Shown here in pieces: positions 1 through 11,325 of a stretch of 64,000 nt of DNA (position 1 is its first letter; the number at the start of each line of letters is the position of its first letter). The notes under the pieces are model-generated. The model searched no databases. It was not told where the DNA came from and saw only the letters and a program-made list of their open reading frames with translations. The stretch comes from Mixia osmundae IAM 14324 (Eukaryota > Basidiomycota > Mixiomycetes > Mixiales > Mixiaceae): the NCBI RefSeq assembly GCF_000708205.1, contig NW_014575561.1, forward strand, positions 1,238,577-1,302,576. The letters are read 5' to 3'. The position numbers were made by a program, and so were the translations under genes.

Positions 1-376
1 TGCCAGAGGATGCGTACTCGGCAAAAGGCACAAGCTCGAAGGGATCCCTGGATGTGAAGGCGGCGGGCACGCTCGAGCTCTGTCTCACCTCAGCGTCGAC
101 TTCAGGAGGCAGACCCGTAGGCGTGTCGAGCGAGAGCAGGGCAGGATCTTCGGAGATGTGGCGCCCACTATCTCGTCTCTGTCTCTGAGCTAGGTGATGG
201 TCGAACAGCTCTATACGCAGACGATATTGAGGCTCGTTTGCACCGTCGTTGCTCTTTGTCCTTTCAACGGTCTGCGGAGCGGGTCGAGCTGCTAGGCGTG
301 ATCCAGGAGCTTGTCTGCTGCTCGTACTGCCTTGTTGGTTGCTGAGCAGGGTCACTAGCGAGCCTACAGGAGGCAT
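1..376 (-). CDS. Partial hypothetical protein, N-terminal part only
   Basis: A reading frame begins with an ATG at 374-376 on the minus strand and stays open to the left edge, about 125 codons. The peptide starts MPPVGSLVTLLSNQQ and continues with a polar, Arg-rich stretch (YRLRIELFDHHLAQRQRR) and an acidic, Pro-containing part. I do not recognise the family. A 41-bp sequence at about 60-100 has GT...AG ends and could be an intron, but reading straight through also gives plausible protein (DPFELVPFAEYASSG). It is divergent from the Ca2+/H+ exchanger gene, with about 290 bp between the start codons. No downstream part is visible, so function cannot be judged. Confidence 0.5.
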   Translation of the reverse strand, partial: MPPVGSLVTLLSNQQGSTSSRQAPGSRLAARPAPQTVERTKSNDGANEPQYRLRIELFDHHLAQRQRRDSGRHISEDPALLSLDTPTGLPPEVDAEVRQSSSVPAAFTSRDPFELVPFAEYASSG

Positions 377-662
377 CAGCCTTGACGCATGCGTTGGCCG
401 TTCACTGCCTGCGCGGACAACGACGTCAGAGTTAAAGTTCACCCAACGTTTGACGCGTTTTGCAGTTTTGCAGCAGCGCCAAGCCTTGGGATCAGGCAGC
501 GCAGCACCAGCGCATCAACATCGTCGCAGCAGGCTCGCTTTGTGCGTCCATAGATCGTCGTTCCTGTGCCGACAGGGGCTTGCCTCACTCAGATTATAGG
601 CTAAGCATAGACACTTCCCGGACAGCAAAAACAAAGGCCTTGCACCGCGCAGGACGGGCACG

Positions 663-2282
663 ATGTCACTTCCATCGGCCAACGATGTAGCTGAAGAGCC
701 TGCAGTCGACTCTTCGGCGCAAAAGTCGACCCGCTTCGATGGCCAGAGTGACGCGGCCGCCGTGCCCACTTCAAACACTGCCATTGATCGCACCGATTCG
801 ACTCTGAGTGACCCTCGAGGCACGGAGGGCGGCCTACGGAGACGACCCACTCGGCAAGCAAGCGCAGGAACGAGCTCGATCCCGCCACTCAAGAGGATAC
901 TGACTGAGATGGCGACACCCGAGAGGCCCATCGGACCAGAGCCGACCTACCGCGCCTCCATGATCGCCCTCGTTAAGGCATCCTGGCTCAATCTCTTCCT
1001 CGTCTTCGTACCCGTCAGCTGGGCCTTGCATTTTGCGGGCATCAGCCCGACCATCACGTTTGTCATGTCACTCTTGGCCATCATGCCGTTGGCAAAACTG
1101 CTCGGCTTTGCCACTGAAGAGATGGGCTTGCGACTCGGTCAGACCCTCGCAGGCTTGCTTAACGCCACGCTCGGCAATCTCGTCGAATTACTCATTGCCA
1201 TTCTTGCGCTCATCAAGTGCGAGCTCAGACTCGTGCAAGCATCACTCATTGGCAGCATCATCTCGAACTTGCTCCTCGTGTTGGGCTGTTGCTTCTTCGC
1301 CGGCGGACTCAAGTATTCCGAGCAGGGCTTCACGCCCGGTGGCGCTCAGATCAGCACGAGTCTGCTCCTCATCTCCGTCTCTGCCTTCCTGATTCCAGTC
1401 GCATTCAATTCGACCTTCTCTGACCAGCTTGCGGATCCTCTGCAACGTTCCGACATCCTCAGCATGTCGCGTGGCCTAGCTGTCATCTTGCTCGTATGCT
1501 ATCTTGCCTATCTCGTCTTCCAGATCTACTCCCACGCTCATTTATTCGATGAGACCGGCGCCAAGGTCTCACAAGGCAAGTCGACGTATGGCGATCATAA
1601 GCTATGGCGCCAGGCACCTTCTGCCAACCGCGGCTCACAGCGACTGTCGACCGATGCGTCAGTTCTCGCCGAGGACAAGACGATATCTTCAGGCGACGCC
1701 GATTCTGAGGAAGAGGGCGAGCAGATTTCTATGAACCTCGTGTCCACCATCATCGTCTTGCTCGTTGTCGCTGGTGTCACAGGCTACACCGCCGAAGTCC
1801 TCGTAGACTCTATCCAAGGTCTCACCGACGCACATCCCTCCATCTCCCAAGAATGGGTCGGCTTGATCCTTCTACCCGTCGCGGGCAACGCTGCCGAGCA
1901 CGTCACCGCCGTCACTGTCAGTGTCAAAGACAAGCTGGACCTGTCCATCGGTGTTGCCATCGGCTCATCTATCCAGATCGCTCTCTTTGTGCGTGTTCTC
2001 TGTACTCATGAGCCTACAGCTCATGTGCTGTGTTTGCAGGTCATTCCGCTCCTGGTCATCATCGCCTGGGGCCTTGATAAGCCCCTGAGCTTACTCTTCA
2101 GCGAATTCGAAAGCGTGGTCGTTTTCCTAGCAGTTCTCATGGTCAACAGTACGATAGCAGACAGCAAGGCAAATTGGCTGGAGGGCTTCCTCTTGATCGC
2201 TTTCTACATCGGCATCGCCGTCGTGTTCTGGTACTATCCAACCGGCACGACACCTCAGGATGTTCTGCTGGCGTGCACCTAA
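663..2282 (+). CDS. VCX1: Vacuolar Ca2+/H+ exchanger (CAX/VCX1 family)
   Basis: Exons 663-1988 and 2040-2282; the single 51-bp intron is in frame and free of stops. The 522-residue product is a cation/proton antiporter of the CAX family, which loads Ca2+ into the vacuole using the proton gradient. A Ser/Thr-rich cytosolic N-terminus of about 95 residues precedes two homologous halves of hydrophobic helices, each with the family's ion-binding signature: GNLVELLIAI in the first half and GNAAEHVTAV in the second. An acidic loop (EEEGEQ) separates the halves. The splice restores IQIALFVIPLL, the normal sequence of the second half. Length and topology match fungal VCX1 proteins. Confidence 0.93.
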   Translation: MSLPSANDVAEEPAVDSSAQKSTRFDGQSDAAAVPTSNTAIDRTDSTLSDPRGTEGGLRRRPTRQASAGTSSIPPLKRILTEMATPERPIGPEPTYRASMIALVKASWLNLFLVFVPVSWALHFAGISPTITFVMSLLAIMPLAKLLGFATEEMGLRLGQTLAGLLNATLGNLVELLIAILALIKCELRLVQASLIGSIISNLLLVLGCCFFAGGLKYSEQGFTPGGAQISTSLLLISVSAFLIPVAFNSTFSDQLADPLQRSDILSMSRGLAVILLVCYLAYLVFQIYSHAHLFDETGAKVSQGKSTYGDHKLWRQAPSANRGSQRLSTDASVLAEDKTISSGDADSEEEGEQISMNLVSTIIVLLVVAGVTGYTAEVLVDSIQGLTDAHPSISQEWVGLILLPVAGNAAEHVTAVTVSVKDKLDLSIGVAIGSSIQIALFVRVLCTHEPTAHVLCLQVIPLLVIIAWGLDKPLSLLFSEFESVVVFLAVLMVNSTIADSKANWLEGFLLIAFYIGIAVVFWYYPTGTTPQDVLLACT

Positions 2283-2384
2283 AAGCCGTTCGTGCGAGCA
2301 GTATATAGTCGTTGCAAGCGTTGTATGGATGTACAGTGTGTATAAATAACAGAGGCTTAGCTAGCCTATATGAATAGCAGAGGT

Positions 2385-4152
2385 TTAGCTGGCTTGCCAC
2401 GCCTCGTCGAAGCCTAGGCCGCTGCGGTCCCAGTCGGCAGGCTCCTCGTCGTTCAGGCACCATCCGATCGCATTGAGATGTAGTCCGGCCGCCTGTCACG
2501 CGTTCAGCTCCGATAAGTCTGTAATTAGCGCGCATGCTCACTCGAACGAAGCACGAGCCATCAAGGATGTCGCTTCCAGGTAGCGAGCACTTGTAGATTC
2601 CAGGCGGACTGTGCCCAAAGAGCGAAGCAGCGAATGCAAGAGATCGGATCGCTTTCGAGAGGTGCTCATCAGGATGGGTCGCAGCCGCAGCGATCAGAGA
2701 AGGCCACACTGTGCCCGCTGATTGGTCAGCGATGGCCTCCGATGGTGGCTTTGGAGTATTGCTGGCCCGCATCAACACATCCACGATATGAAGCTGCGGT
2801 CGACCTCGAGCGACCCAATATGCAACAAGCATCCTGAATGAACACTCGAGGACGGTTATGCGTGAACTCGGGGAAAGCACTTCGAGCATGCTTGGTAAAA
2901 AGAGCATAGAGTTGAGTCCGTGCATCAAGAAGAAATCGCATCTTGTTGGCTGGCCAGGTCGCGAGACAGCACTCTCGAGCAGTGTGGCTATCCAGATGAG
3001 CTCTTCAGCTCGCATGACGATCTCTTCCCATCCTCCATCCGAGTCAATGATCCATTCGGCGCACCAGGCGTTCAAGGCTTTTGCCCGGTTATGAAGGCAA
3101 TCGTCGAATTTGTTCTTGCTCTCGTAGCTATTCGCTTGGCCAGCTCGTAGCCTTGGATCTTCTGACATGTGGTCGATGATAGTCAGGCCACTGAGACCCT
3201 CCTTCGGGACTCTGTGGATTCGCGGCAGACGTTGCGCAGTAGCTACGAAGGAGACCACTGATGGCGATGCTCGCGCTGCCAATGGTCTCAAACCGGTGGC
3301 GAACGAAGAGGCAAACGTCAAGAATGGCGATTTCGATGCTCGCGTCGACATTGCCTTCAATAAGGGGGCAGCCTGAGGTGAATGCACACAGCAAGCCGCG
3401 AGACCTTCCGCAGTCACTGCATCCAGAGCGAATTCGATGCCAAAGCCGGTCAAGATGAAAGGATGCCAGGCGCCCGAGAACCAACGGATGAGCATCTGGC
3501 CCTGATCGTCTTCGAGTACGTATCGCTCTATGCAGGCGGGACCGCCTAGCTCTCGGCACTGCGTTATAAAGAATTGCAGGTAGCGACTGTAATACGCCTC
3601 TCTGCCGAGAAAGTCTCTCCAGTTCTCTTCGGTGATAACGACGTCTTTCAGAGGAAGCATAGGACGCTGTACCGCCTTGCAGCGCTCATAAGTCGCCTTG
3701 ATCTGCTCGGAAGTCGCGCCGAGGGAGTAGACTGTCAGGATGGCGTGCGCAAGATGATTGTGGAAGCCTTTGTCGTTGAAGAAGCAGTGAAACTCGGCGT
3801 GGTTGGTGGTGAGCAGACCCGCTGATAGTGCAGCCGTTTCGTGCGTCACGCCGGGCACGCCCAAAATGCCAGCACGCGGAAGGCTGACCTCGCCGTAAAG
3901 CGAGATTGGATCTCTGGCCATGAATAGATCGATGCTTGCACTGTCCTGATCTCCCGCATCATCATTGTCGTGTGCATCTGTGGCATCGTCTGCAACTCCC
4001 ATTGACTTTGCAGCCACGCTCGTCGTTTCTAGTGATGCACGCGGAGTCGTCTCTGCCTCGTCGACAATGCTTTCGCCCGGTATCTGCTCAGCCGCAGTCG
4101 AACCTTGAGCAGCATTTGCAGGCTCTCCTGGCTCGCTCTCCTGTGTCTCCAT
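2385..4152 (-). CDS. Questin-oxidase-like protein
   Basis: Exons 2542-4152 and 2385-2492 (49-bp intron, phase 0), giving 572 residues. The protein belongs to the questin oxidase-like family (GEDK/AflY type), which includes enzymes of anthraquinone ring cleavage in Aspergillus; many homologues have no known substrate. About 75 acidic, low-complexity residues precede the domain. The hallmark His-rich segment HCFFNDKGFHNHLAHAIL lies near residues 122-139, and the spliced C-terminus carries the usual WDRSGLGFDEAW ending, which supports the intron. It is divergent from an SDR gene (222 bp between starts) and convergent with VCX1 (about 100 bp). The substrate cannot be inferred. Confidence 0.85.
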
Positions 4153-4374
4153 TGGTTCGCGACCAGGGAGCCAGGCGTCAGGCTTGCTTCGGAATTTGGC
4201 TCAAGCACGTCAGGTGACTAGATCACTCCGTTCATCAATCAGATCTTATCGAGAATATCAATCTCTATCGATCTATCGCGGCGAGGTTCGACACTCCGCA
4301 GATCGCAGACGCTTGCGCGGTTTCAGCGGCCAGCCTTCGACGCGAGCTCGATCAGGGCGACGGTCATAGCACAT

Positions 4375-5492
4375 ATGGCGCTACCATATATTCAAGGTCA
4401 GCTGTCGGCAGTCCGTAGTACAGTCGACGGCATCTTTGCCAACCTCTATCCTAAGCTCTCAGCTCCACACATCGATCTACACGGGAAAAATGTCGTCATC
4501 ACAGGCAAGCGATCTGTCTAGCACATCACGTAGAGCCTTAGAGACACTGACACTGTCATCAGGTGGTAACAGTGGTATCGGACTCGAGACGGCTGTGGCA
4601 CTGGCTTCCATGGGCGCCAATGTCATCATCGCCTGTCGCAACCCGGAACGTGCGATGGCTGCCGTCAAGGACATTCAGAGGCGCACAGGCTCTAGTTGCG
4701 TCGATTGGATGCAGCTGGATTGCTCCTCCCTCACGAGCACAGAAGACTTCTGCAAAGCGTGGAAGACTCGCAAAGACTCTCGGATTCATTATCTCATCTT
4801 GAACGCTGGCTTGCTCAACAAGACCAAAGTCCTCACCGGAGACGGCCTTGAGTCGACTTACCAGGTCAACTTTCTGAGCGGCTTCTTGACCGCTCTCCGA
4901 TTGCTGCCTTGTCTGGCAAAAGACGCGCGTATCGTGTCCACCGCGAGCATGGGCTGCACGTTGTCCGATGTCCTCAAAGCTGACAACGGCAGCTCAAGTG
5001 ATTGGCTGGACAAATTTGACGCCGGACAGCCCTTCTCGGCTTTCACGGGCTTTGCATTGTATGCACGCTCCAAAGCCGCGCAAGTCGTCTTCACGCAAGA
5101 ACTCCAGAAGAAGCTCGATCGTCATCCTGACACGCGAAACATCACCGCACACTGCTGTCATCCAGGCAAGTCCGGATGCATCCTCCTGCATTCTGACGCA
5201 TAACAGCCAGACAGGTACTGTCAAGTCTGAGATCTGGACGCAGGAGACGACAGTTTCGGCGGCCGGTGTCATCAGTGCTGTCAACGTCATTGGCATTACC
5301 GCCGAGCAAGGTGCCGTCACGAATGTGTTTCTGTGCACGTCGGACAAGCCCTTGCAGCCAGGCAGCAGAGGTCGGTTCTGGGACCAGACAGCATTGCGCT
5401 GGTCGCCCGGCTGGATTGTCAGCAGAGACCACACTGCCCTCTGGCAAAGCTGGCTGAGGGATGCCAGGATTGACAAAGATCCTCTGACTTAG
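4375..5492 (+). CDS. Short-chain dehydrogenase/reductase, retinol-dehydrogenase-like
   Basis: Exons 4375-4504, 4563-5165 and 5215-5492; 336 residues. It is a classical SDR: cofactor motif TGGNSGIG near residue 44, NAGLL near 118 and the catalytic YARSK near 207. Both introns begin with GC (AG|GCAAGC at 4505 and AG|GCAAGT at 5166). No GT donor joins the frames, whereas the GC splices give VITGGNSGIG and HCCHPGTVKSEIW, as expected for the family. A Met in the intron-1 region gives a longer open frame but lacks the first beta strand (NVVITGG), so it was not chosen. Divergent from the questin-oxidase-like gene. Substrate unknown. Confidence 0.9.
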
Positions 5493-5543
5493 CGTTTGTG
5501 CTTTATAGACGTAGAATCAGCCCGATTGTTCCTAAGCAATGCA

Positions 5544-7058
5544 TCAGCTTAGCAACCGCCGGACTTGCTTGCCTTCGATGCCAAGGCTCGCCACGGCGAC
5601 GGTACAGCAGATGACGCCTAGAAAGATGAGAGCCTGTCTCATATTGTTGGGCGGGGTGTCGTCAGGCGATGCACGCATAGCATTCATGATCAGTATGAAG
5701 ACCACAGAAAGGCCTCAAAACAGGCTGCGTCAGCGCATGAGGCAGAGCTCTATGACGAGCGTACCATTGGCACCCAGATAGAGAAACGAAGACCCCGTCT
5801 CTGGCCGCATAGCCGCAGAGGTGACCTCTGCAGAGAGCTCAAGCGCAGTAGGCAGCAAGACAAAGGCAGCTACTCCGACCACAACGCTGACGAAGTAGAT
5901 GCCAGCTTGGTTGTCTCGTTTGACGACAAAGATGAAGGATAGGAAGCCGACTCCGAGGATGGGTGTCAGAACGCGAGCGGCCAGGCCAAGATGAAGCTGA
6001 AAAACTCGGTCGAGCAGCGGCGCAGAGACAAAGGCAGCTGCGAGGCCTGCCAGAATCATGGCAGCGCCAAAGAAGCCACTTGTATCTGGGGTGTAACCAA
6101 AGGGCTCATAGATCTGGTTGATCAGAGTCGAATAGGCATCGAAAGCCGCGACGAGCACGGAGAAGACGGCAAGAATGATGTAGAAGTCTATTCGTTGTCG
6201 TTTCGTCATTTTGACCGGTGGCGCATACGATTGCTGTACGGGCATAACGATGCCGTCGGCTTGCTCTTCCACGTCTTCACTCGAACCGGACGTAATCTTG
6301 ACCAGTGCATGCTGAAGAGGCGAATCTTCTTGAGGAGGTCTGTTGTACTGCTCTCGCTCGTCACGAGAGAGTCCGAGCAAGATTTTGACCGAGGGAATGA
6401 AGCTATCCCTGGCTGGAGTCAGCCCAGCCGCCAAAGTCGGCGCAGTCGGCGGCTGAGATCTTATGACTGCCGCAGACAGGGCACTGATGTTCGTGATGAG
6501 AGCGGTGACGAGCAAGAGCTTAGACAGATCTCCTGGGCGCGTAACCAACGCAGGTGCGAGAAATTGACCTATGGCTGCGCCCAGCGGATTGGCGACTGCG
6601 ATTAACATGGTGGAGGTCGTACGAGATTCGGCAGACATCCATGCTTCGCTGAAGGTAGGCGCAACGATTTGTAGGATCGGTTGAGCAACACCGACGCAGC
6701 ATTGACTGAGGAAAAGCATAGCATACTGTGCTCCGGAGGCAGAGGCTCCGATGGATGAGTAGCGCAGCCAGCCGCCGAGGACAAGGACCGAAGCAGCAAA
6801 CCAGCACGTCCGCGATAGGCCAAATCGCTCCAGTGCTAAAGGGACGGCAGGCGATACGAGCAGGTACAGCGCACACACCACATTGCCGAGCCAATTGACT
6901 TGATCGAGTGTAATGCCGAACCGAGCAGCACTGTCGAGAGCGATAGGCGCAAAAAGAAGCCAATTGAGCGCAGACACGGCGTTGAGGACGACGAGAGCCG
7001 CCAAGCCGGCGTAGCGTCGTTTATATAGCCTCGGTCTGTCTTTTGGCCGGGCCTGCAT
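5544..7058 (-). CDS. Major facilitator, SLC49-like transporter
   Basis: Exons 5765-7058 and 5544-5713 (51-bp intron); 487 residues with about 12 hydrophobic segments. The first half resembles the SLC49/DIRC2 branch of the major facilitator superfamily (FGITLDQVNWLGNVVCALYL, followed by a conserved GxWLRY-like turn). A hydrophilic central loop of about 65 residues is acidic and Gln-rich. The splice adds a final helix and a short basic C-terminus (GIEGKQVRRLLS). Animal SLC49 members carry heme, choline or pyridoxine; the fungal substrate cannot be told from sequence. The upstream region contains a (AGCC)6 tract just before the start codon. Confidence 0.82.
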
Positions 7059-7068
7059 GATACAGAGA

Positions 7069-7092
7069 GGCTGGCTGGCTGGCTGGCTGGCT
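7069..7092. repeat. (GGCT)6 tetranucleotide repeat
   Basis: Six perfect GGCT units lie immediately upstream of the SLC49-like gene's start codon, reading (AGCC)6 on the coding strand, and so sit in its 5' leader or core promoter. Such tracts are prone to length change by slippage. No other simple repeat of this length was noticed. Confidence 0.9.
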
Positions 7093-7263
7093 GTGAGAGC
7101 GGAACCTGGCTAGCGCATGACCCTAAAGCATCAGCAACAACGAGCTTGGATGTTTGCAACGTCGCGACGCGCCGAACGGCCAAAAGCCGGAAAGCCTGTG
7201 CTAGAGAAGCCGAAGCACACGAGCCCCGCGAGGGTATGCGTTTCTTGTAGTACAAGCAATTGT

Positions 7264-8277
7264 CTATGCATCGGCATACACAAGACGTCCTTTACGGTCC
7301 ACAGATAGTCGCGCAATCGGATCAGTGGCTCCAGAGGCTTCCAGCTTCTCTAGCAAACCCTTGAGCGAGGTTGGACCCTCTTTCAAGACTGTGGCCAGCC
7401 CGTTAGCCTTTGCTGCCTTCTGCTTCTTGTGCTGCTTGTGTGATGCAGCCTCTGGCACGACATCGACGCGCATGGCAGGCAGTGTGGGCGATGCATCTGC
7501 GTTCTTTGTGATTGCGGCTTGCTCGCGTTCGACGAAGAAGCCAAGTGGTGTGGCGTCAGAGGCAGCTTCGGCGAGTGCGGGAGCAGCGGCGACGAGCGAG
7601 CCAAGTGGAGCAGTAGCAGATTCGACTACGCTTGCCGCAGCCTCGGGGAAATCTGCTGCCAGGCTGCGCTGAGGCTGCTCTTCGACCGGCTCTGTACTGG
7701 GCTCAACGGAGTCTGTCGCTGCCTGGGACGCCTTTTGCTTCTTCTGCTTCTTCACTTTCTTCACGGCGAGCGCTTCAAGCTCTGGCAAAGTCTTTTCCTC
7801 TGCAATTGCGGCCGCTGTGCTAGCGGCTGTGTCGGCTAGGGGCGCAGACTCTCTTTTGCGTTTCCTTTTTTCCTTCCGTGCTGATTGATCTTGACCGTCT
7901 ATCTCTGTCGTCGAGGAAGCCCGCTCAGCGGTCGCAGATGCCTTCTTGACGTCCTTTGCGTCGGCCGTGGACTTTTTAGGCCCTTTGTAGACTCTGCGTG
8001 TCCTCTATGAGCGCGCGATAGCGCTTCAACAAGGGCAGCCCTCACGATTTTTCGTACTTCTCTGCCTCGCTGCAGAGGACGATGTGTCAGCCAACAGTCA
8101 CTGGGGAGCGCTCTGAACAGACGAGATACAGCTGGTATGCGGACTAAATTGTGCAGGAGAATCGAAAGTCTTATTGCAGTCGATGCAAGTGACAGGCGCT
8201 TTGCAACGGGGAAAGTGCGTCTTGAGCTTGGGTTTGGTGATGACATCGCCGCAGCCTTCGCAGGAGAATGACACCAT
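7264..8277 (-). CDS. LYAR-type zinc finger nucleolar protein
   Basis: Exons 8123-8277, 8046-8069 (only 24 nt) and 7264-7993; 302 residues. The N-terminus has the paired C2HC fingers of LYAR: CEGCGDVITKPKLKTHFPRC and CIDCNKTF, then SEAEKYEKSVYKGPKK as in animal and fungal LYAR. The long C-terminal part is Lys-, Ala- and Glu-rich with nuclear-localisation-like clusters (KRKRKRE and KKVKKQKKQK). A conserved ending (GLLEKLEASGATDPIARLSV) resembles the C-terminal region of other fungal LYARs. Known members act in pre-rRNA processing in the nucleolus. Intron 1 (53 bp) uses a weak GTCTGT donor, but the protein continuity supports it. Confidence 0.88.
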
Positions 8278-9273
8278 CTTGCCAGACAGAAAATGTCACG
8301 AGCGTGACGAAGAGGGAGCGCGCCCGATGACAATATTGGACTGGTGATGGGTTGATATCTCTGAAAAGCCCAGCTTCGAGCTCTGAGGCGTCCGAGGAGC
8401 CTACGGCAGACGCCTGTAGATACCGATTGTGATCATGCACACCCATACACAGCATTGCACACGTCACAGCCTTCCCTGCTATAACACGCTTGCTACAGTC
8501 GACACCAGTATTGCCGGCCAGCATGCATTCGTCTTATAAGCAACCTGTCGCATCATTGGCTCACAACATCTCCCTTGTGTGGCCTTGGTCTCAACGCTGA
8601 CATGCTGCTCAGAGGTCGTCGATGCTCAACCGCGAACAGTTTTACTGCAAAGGCGAGCAGGCGGAAAATTAGCTGACCCAGAGAAACAAAGACTGCAGCA
8701 GGCGCTTGCTGACTTCGCACCAAAGCATTGGGTGCCCAAAGGTCGTTGCCGCCAGCCTGGGGACAACGCGCCGCTGGTTGGCTTCACCATTTCTCCTGTT
8801 ATGCCGGTGGTGACACGTGAATATAGCTCCCTCCGCGAGGAAGCGAGTCGCAACGGATCAGTGCGAGCGTACAGATGGTCTAGGTGCGCATGCTGTGTCC
8901 GGAGGCCGCACTCAAGTATAAAAGACGCGGTCTTGACAAGCGAGCCCGAAAAGTCTCACTGCCTCGAGGGTTATTGCTCTTACAGACTGCGGCCGAAGTA
9001 TGATCGCACTTGTACAGATGTATGCATTCCGGCGATTGCTTGTACGACTCGACAGGGGTGTCGATCTTGAAGCCTCTACCGCTCCATGAAGCCCTTTTCA
9101 CCCGTTTCGGCCTAGCTAACACCGGAAGGGGCCGGTGGGGTCATTCAAGGATGACTGTGCCTGTTCCTGGATGCCTGGTGACAGCAAAACCCGCAAGCGT
9201 GCAGTTTCTGTTTTGCCGCTTAGCAATCGCAAGATCACGCGTGGGTTCAGAGCATCGTCCGGCAGTGCTATTG
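8278..9273. other. Roughly 1-kb interval without a confident gene
   Basis: This gap between LYAR and NIT2 is long for this window. It contains a TATA-like element (TATAAAAG, 8917-8924, plus strand) followed by a short frame from ATG 9000 that closes after 29 codons. A plus-strand frame at 8579-9070 (163 codons) includes a plausible-looking stretch (KLADPEKQRLQQALADFA), but no family match, splice structure or domain could be recognised. It may hold the LYAR promoter plus a small or non-coding gene. Confidence 0.4.
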
Positions 9274-10540
9274 CTAGCTTGATGTGCCCGAGGCCACGTC
9301 AGGATAGGCATCGAAGCGTCGCTGAGCGGTAATGGGCACGCCTTGACGAGTCTTGTTGATCGTCTCGACATCAATGCAAGCATAGACGGTCTCGGGCGCC
9401 TCTTTCGCCCCCGCAATGACTTTGCCCCTGCAGCAATGCTATTAGCGAAGCCCGAAATCCAGACTATCGACCACGAACGTAGGATCAGTGACCATCGAGA
9501 ATCCATAGGCGGGATAGCCAGACTCTGGTCGAGCAGGGCTGCAGGCGGCGACAAAGATCTGATTGTCGACCGCTCTGCAAGTCGCAGGTGAGGTAAGCGG
9601 ATGCCCCTCTCTGAGCGCAGCCTCCGCACCTAGCTCGTTGCAAGATCTCCCAATAGGGTGGTCCTGTCGTCGTGTTGAAGGCGCCGGGGTAGATCATAGC
9701 CATTGCACCTGCTGGCATCCATGAGCACGCATTCGGTGGTTCATCCCAGAGCCACTGACCCTTTCGAGCGGCTATCATGGCCATCTCTGGGAATCGCAGA
9801 TCATAGCAGATGCCAAGACCTGCCGGGAAGTGAGCTCCAAGCGAGACTACAGCACGCTGTGCTGACCCAGTCTGCCCATGTCGGTGTCGACCAGCGTCAC
9901 GCGATCGCCGCCAGTGAGCGTTTGCGACTCTTTGAAGGTGATGCCGCCCGGGATGTCAATGTCGAACAAGTGGAGCTTCCTGTGGACGGCGATCAAGTCG
10001 CCAGCCGTGTTGTACACCGTAGCAGTGTTGTAGAGCTTGCCGGTCGACGCGTCCCGCTCAGGTATGGATCCGCCGATGAGCCAGATCTTGTGGTCCCGTG
10101 CGGTCCGGCTGAGCATGTCGACAGACGGGCTGCCCGCGGATACGGCTTTCTCATGCAGCGTCGGCTGTGTCTGGCCAGGTCTGAAGGGTATCGTCTCTGC
10201 GTACTCGGGGAAGAAGTCGACGCCGTAGGGCGAATTGAAGCATTCCTGGATGCGCAACACTGAGCCAAACGACGCAGCAGCTGAGGAGTGTACACACCGG
10301 CAGGACTAGCAAGTGCGGTGGCTGCTTTACTTGCATGGCCTCGTCCATCTTGCGGCGAGCATTGTCGATGTTCTTAGCCTTGTCCGTTCCGATGTCGCCG
10401 AGCTGGATGAGCGCTATGTCGAAGCTGCTGCCCTGGACTCGTTGCACGGTATGAAGAGCACGCTGCTGGGATGGAGAGGCCATGCTGCTCCGAGCCGAGT
10501 GCCGGTAGCCGGAGAGAGCCGGTCGGGCGAGTGACAACAT
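9274..10540 (-). CDS. NIT2: Omega-amidase / nitrilase-like NIT2
   Basis: Exons 10298-10540, 9867-10245, 9760-9819, 9630-9708, 9479-9574 and 9274-9427; 336 residues. This carbon-nitrogen hydrolase converts alpha-ketoglutaramate and alpha-ketosuccinamate to the keto acids plus ammonia. The catalytic triad is visible: Glu82 in [10 protein letters not shown], Lys171 in [10 protein letters not shown] and Cys212 in [10 protein letters not shown]. The family block [13 protein letters not shown] is intact. About 38 basic residues at the N-terminus could target mitochondria; an internal Met (MASPSQQR) may give a cytosolic form. Intron 3 (51 bp) is in frame without stops. Starts divergently 53 bp from the coiled-coil gene. 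Confidence 0.94.
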
Positions 10541-10593
10541 CGCGAGCTCGCCCAGCGCCTGACTGCTCGACGTCGGCCGCGAGCTCGACAGCG

Positions 10594-11325
10594 ATGTCCC
10601 GAGAATCCCCTACGCTCAGCACAGACGGCGATGTCTCTGCACGCTTGGCCAGCCCGAGCGAGACACAAGTGATCAGCGACTACATCGAACGAGCCCAGAG
10701 AAAGTCAGATGCCCAGCAACAGAGCCGGCTTGGATCCCTTCGATCTCGCCTCGTTGCAGACGACGAGGCCCTGCAGAGACAGATCGCTGCTCTCAAGATC
10801 GACATGTACTGCCATGACACCCCCACGCTGAACGAAGGCTGACATGCACACCCGAGTGCGGCCGTCATCAGACTTCATCCAGATGAAACGCTGCCTGATC
10901 AGTCAGATGGAACGCTCCAACGTGCCAGATCGACAGTTGTGAGAGACCCCGCTGCGATCGTCATGGTCTGCTCACGGAGCACAGACGATGATCGATGGCG
11001 TACTCGAGATGCTCGAGGCTTCCCTCGTTGCCATCGATGATCCGCCCTTCAAGCGTGTCTACACCAGCGCTCTCGCCAACAGTATGATCCAGGACTCGCA
11101 GCTGGCGCGTGCTGAGCCATCGCAGTTCGAGAAACTGACAGAGAGCGCCATAAAGCCCACAAGAAGCTCACACGCGCGCTCGATGGTCTCACACAGGACC
11201 ATGCAGCAGATCACCATGTGCGTCTCTGCTAGACCGGTCGGGCAGAGTACGCTCATAGCCTGCAGACCACCATCGACGCTCGACCACTTCAGAAGAAGCT
11301 CAAGTCATTCATCAAGAACATCTAA
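10594..11325 (+). CDS. Small coiled-coil hypothetical protein
   Basis: Exons 10594-10805, 10872-10938, 10985-11081, 11126-11217 and 11266-11325; 175 residues. The five exons join in one frame and give a charged, mostly helical protein: SDYIERAQRKSDAQQQ near the start, a hydrophobic helix MIDGVLEMLEASLVAI in the middle, then IRETDRERHKAHKKLTRALD and a basic end (LQKKLKSFIKNI). No conserved domain was recognised; length and helix pattern suggest a subunit of a coiled-coil or tethering complex. Exon 2 is the least certain, because a second reading of that stretch is possible, but only this choice keeps the frame across both neighbouring introns. Confidence 0.6.

Noticed and set aside
2143-2384. 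Extension of the questin-oxidase-like frame to a 669-residue protein
   Set aside because: The unspliced frame lacks the conserved WDRSGLGFDEAW ending; a 49-bp intron restores it and moves the stop to 2385.
7069-7092. (GGCT)6 as part of a mobile element
   Set aside because: No flanking duplication or terminal repeats; it is a simple microsatellite.
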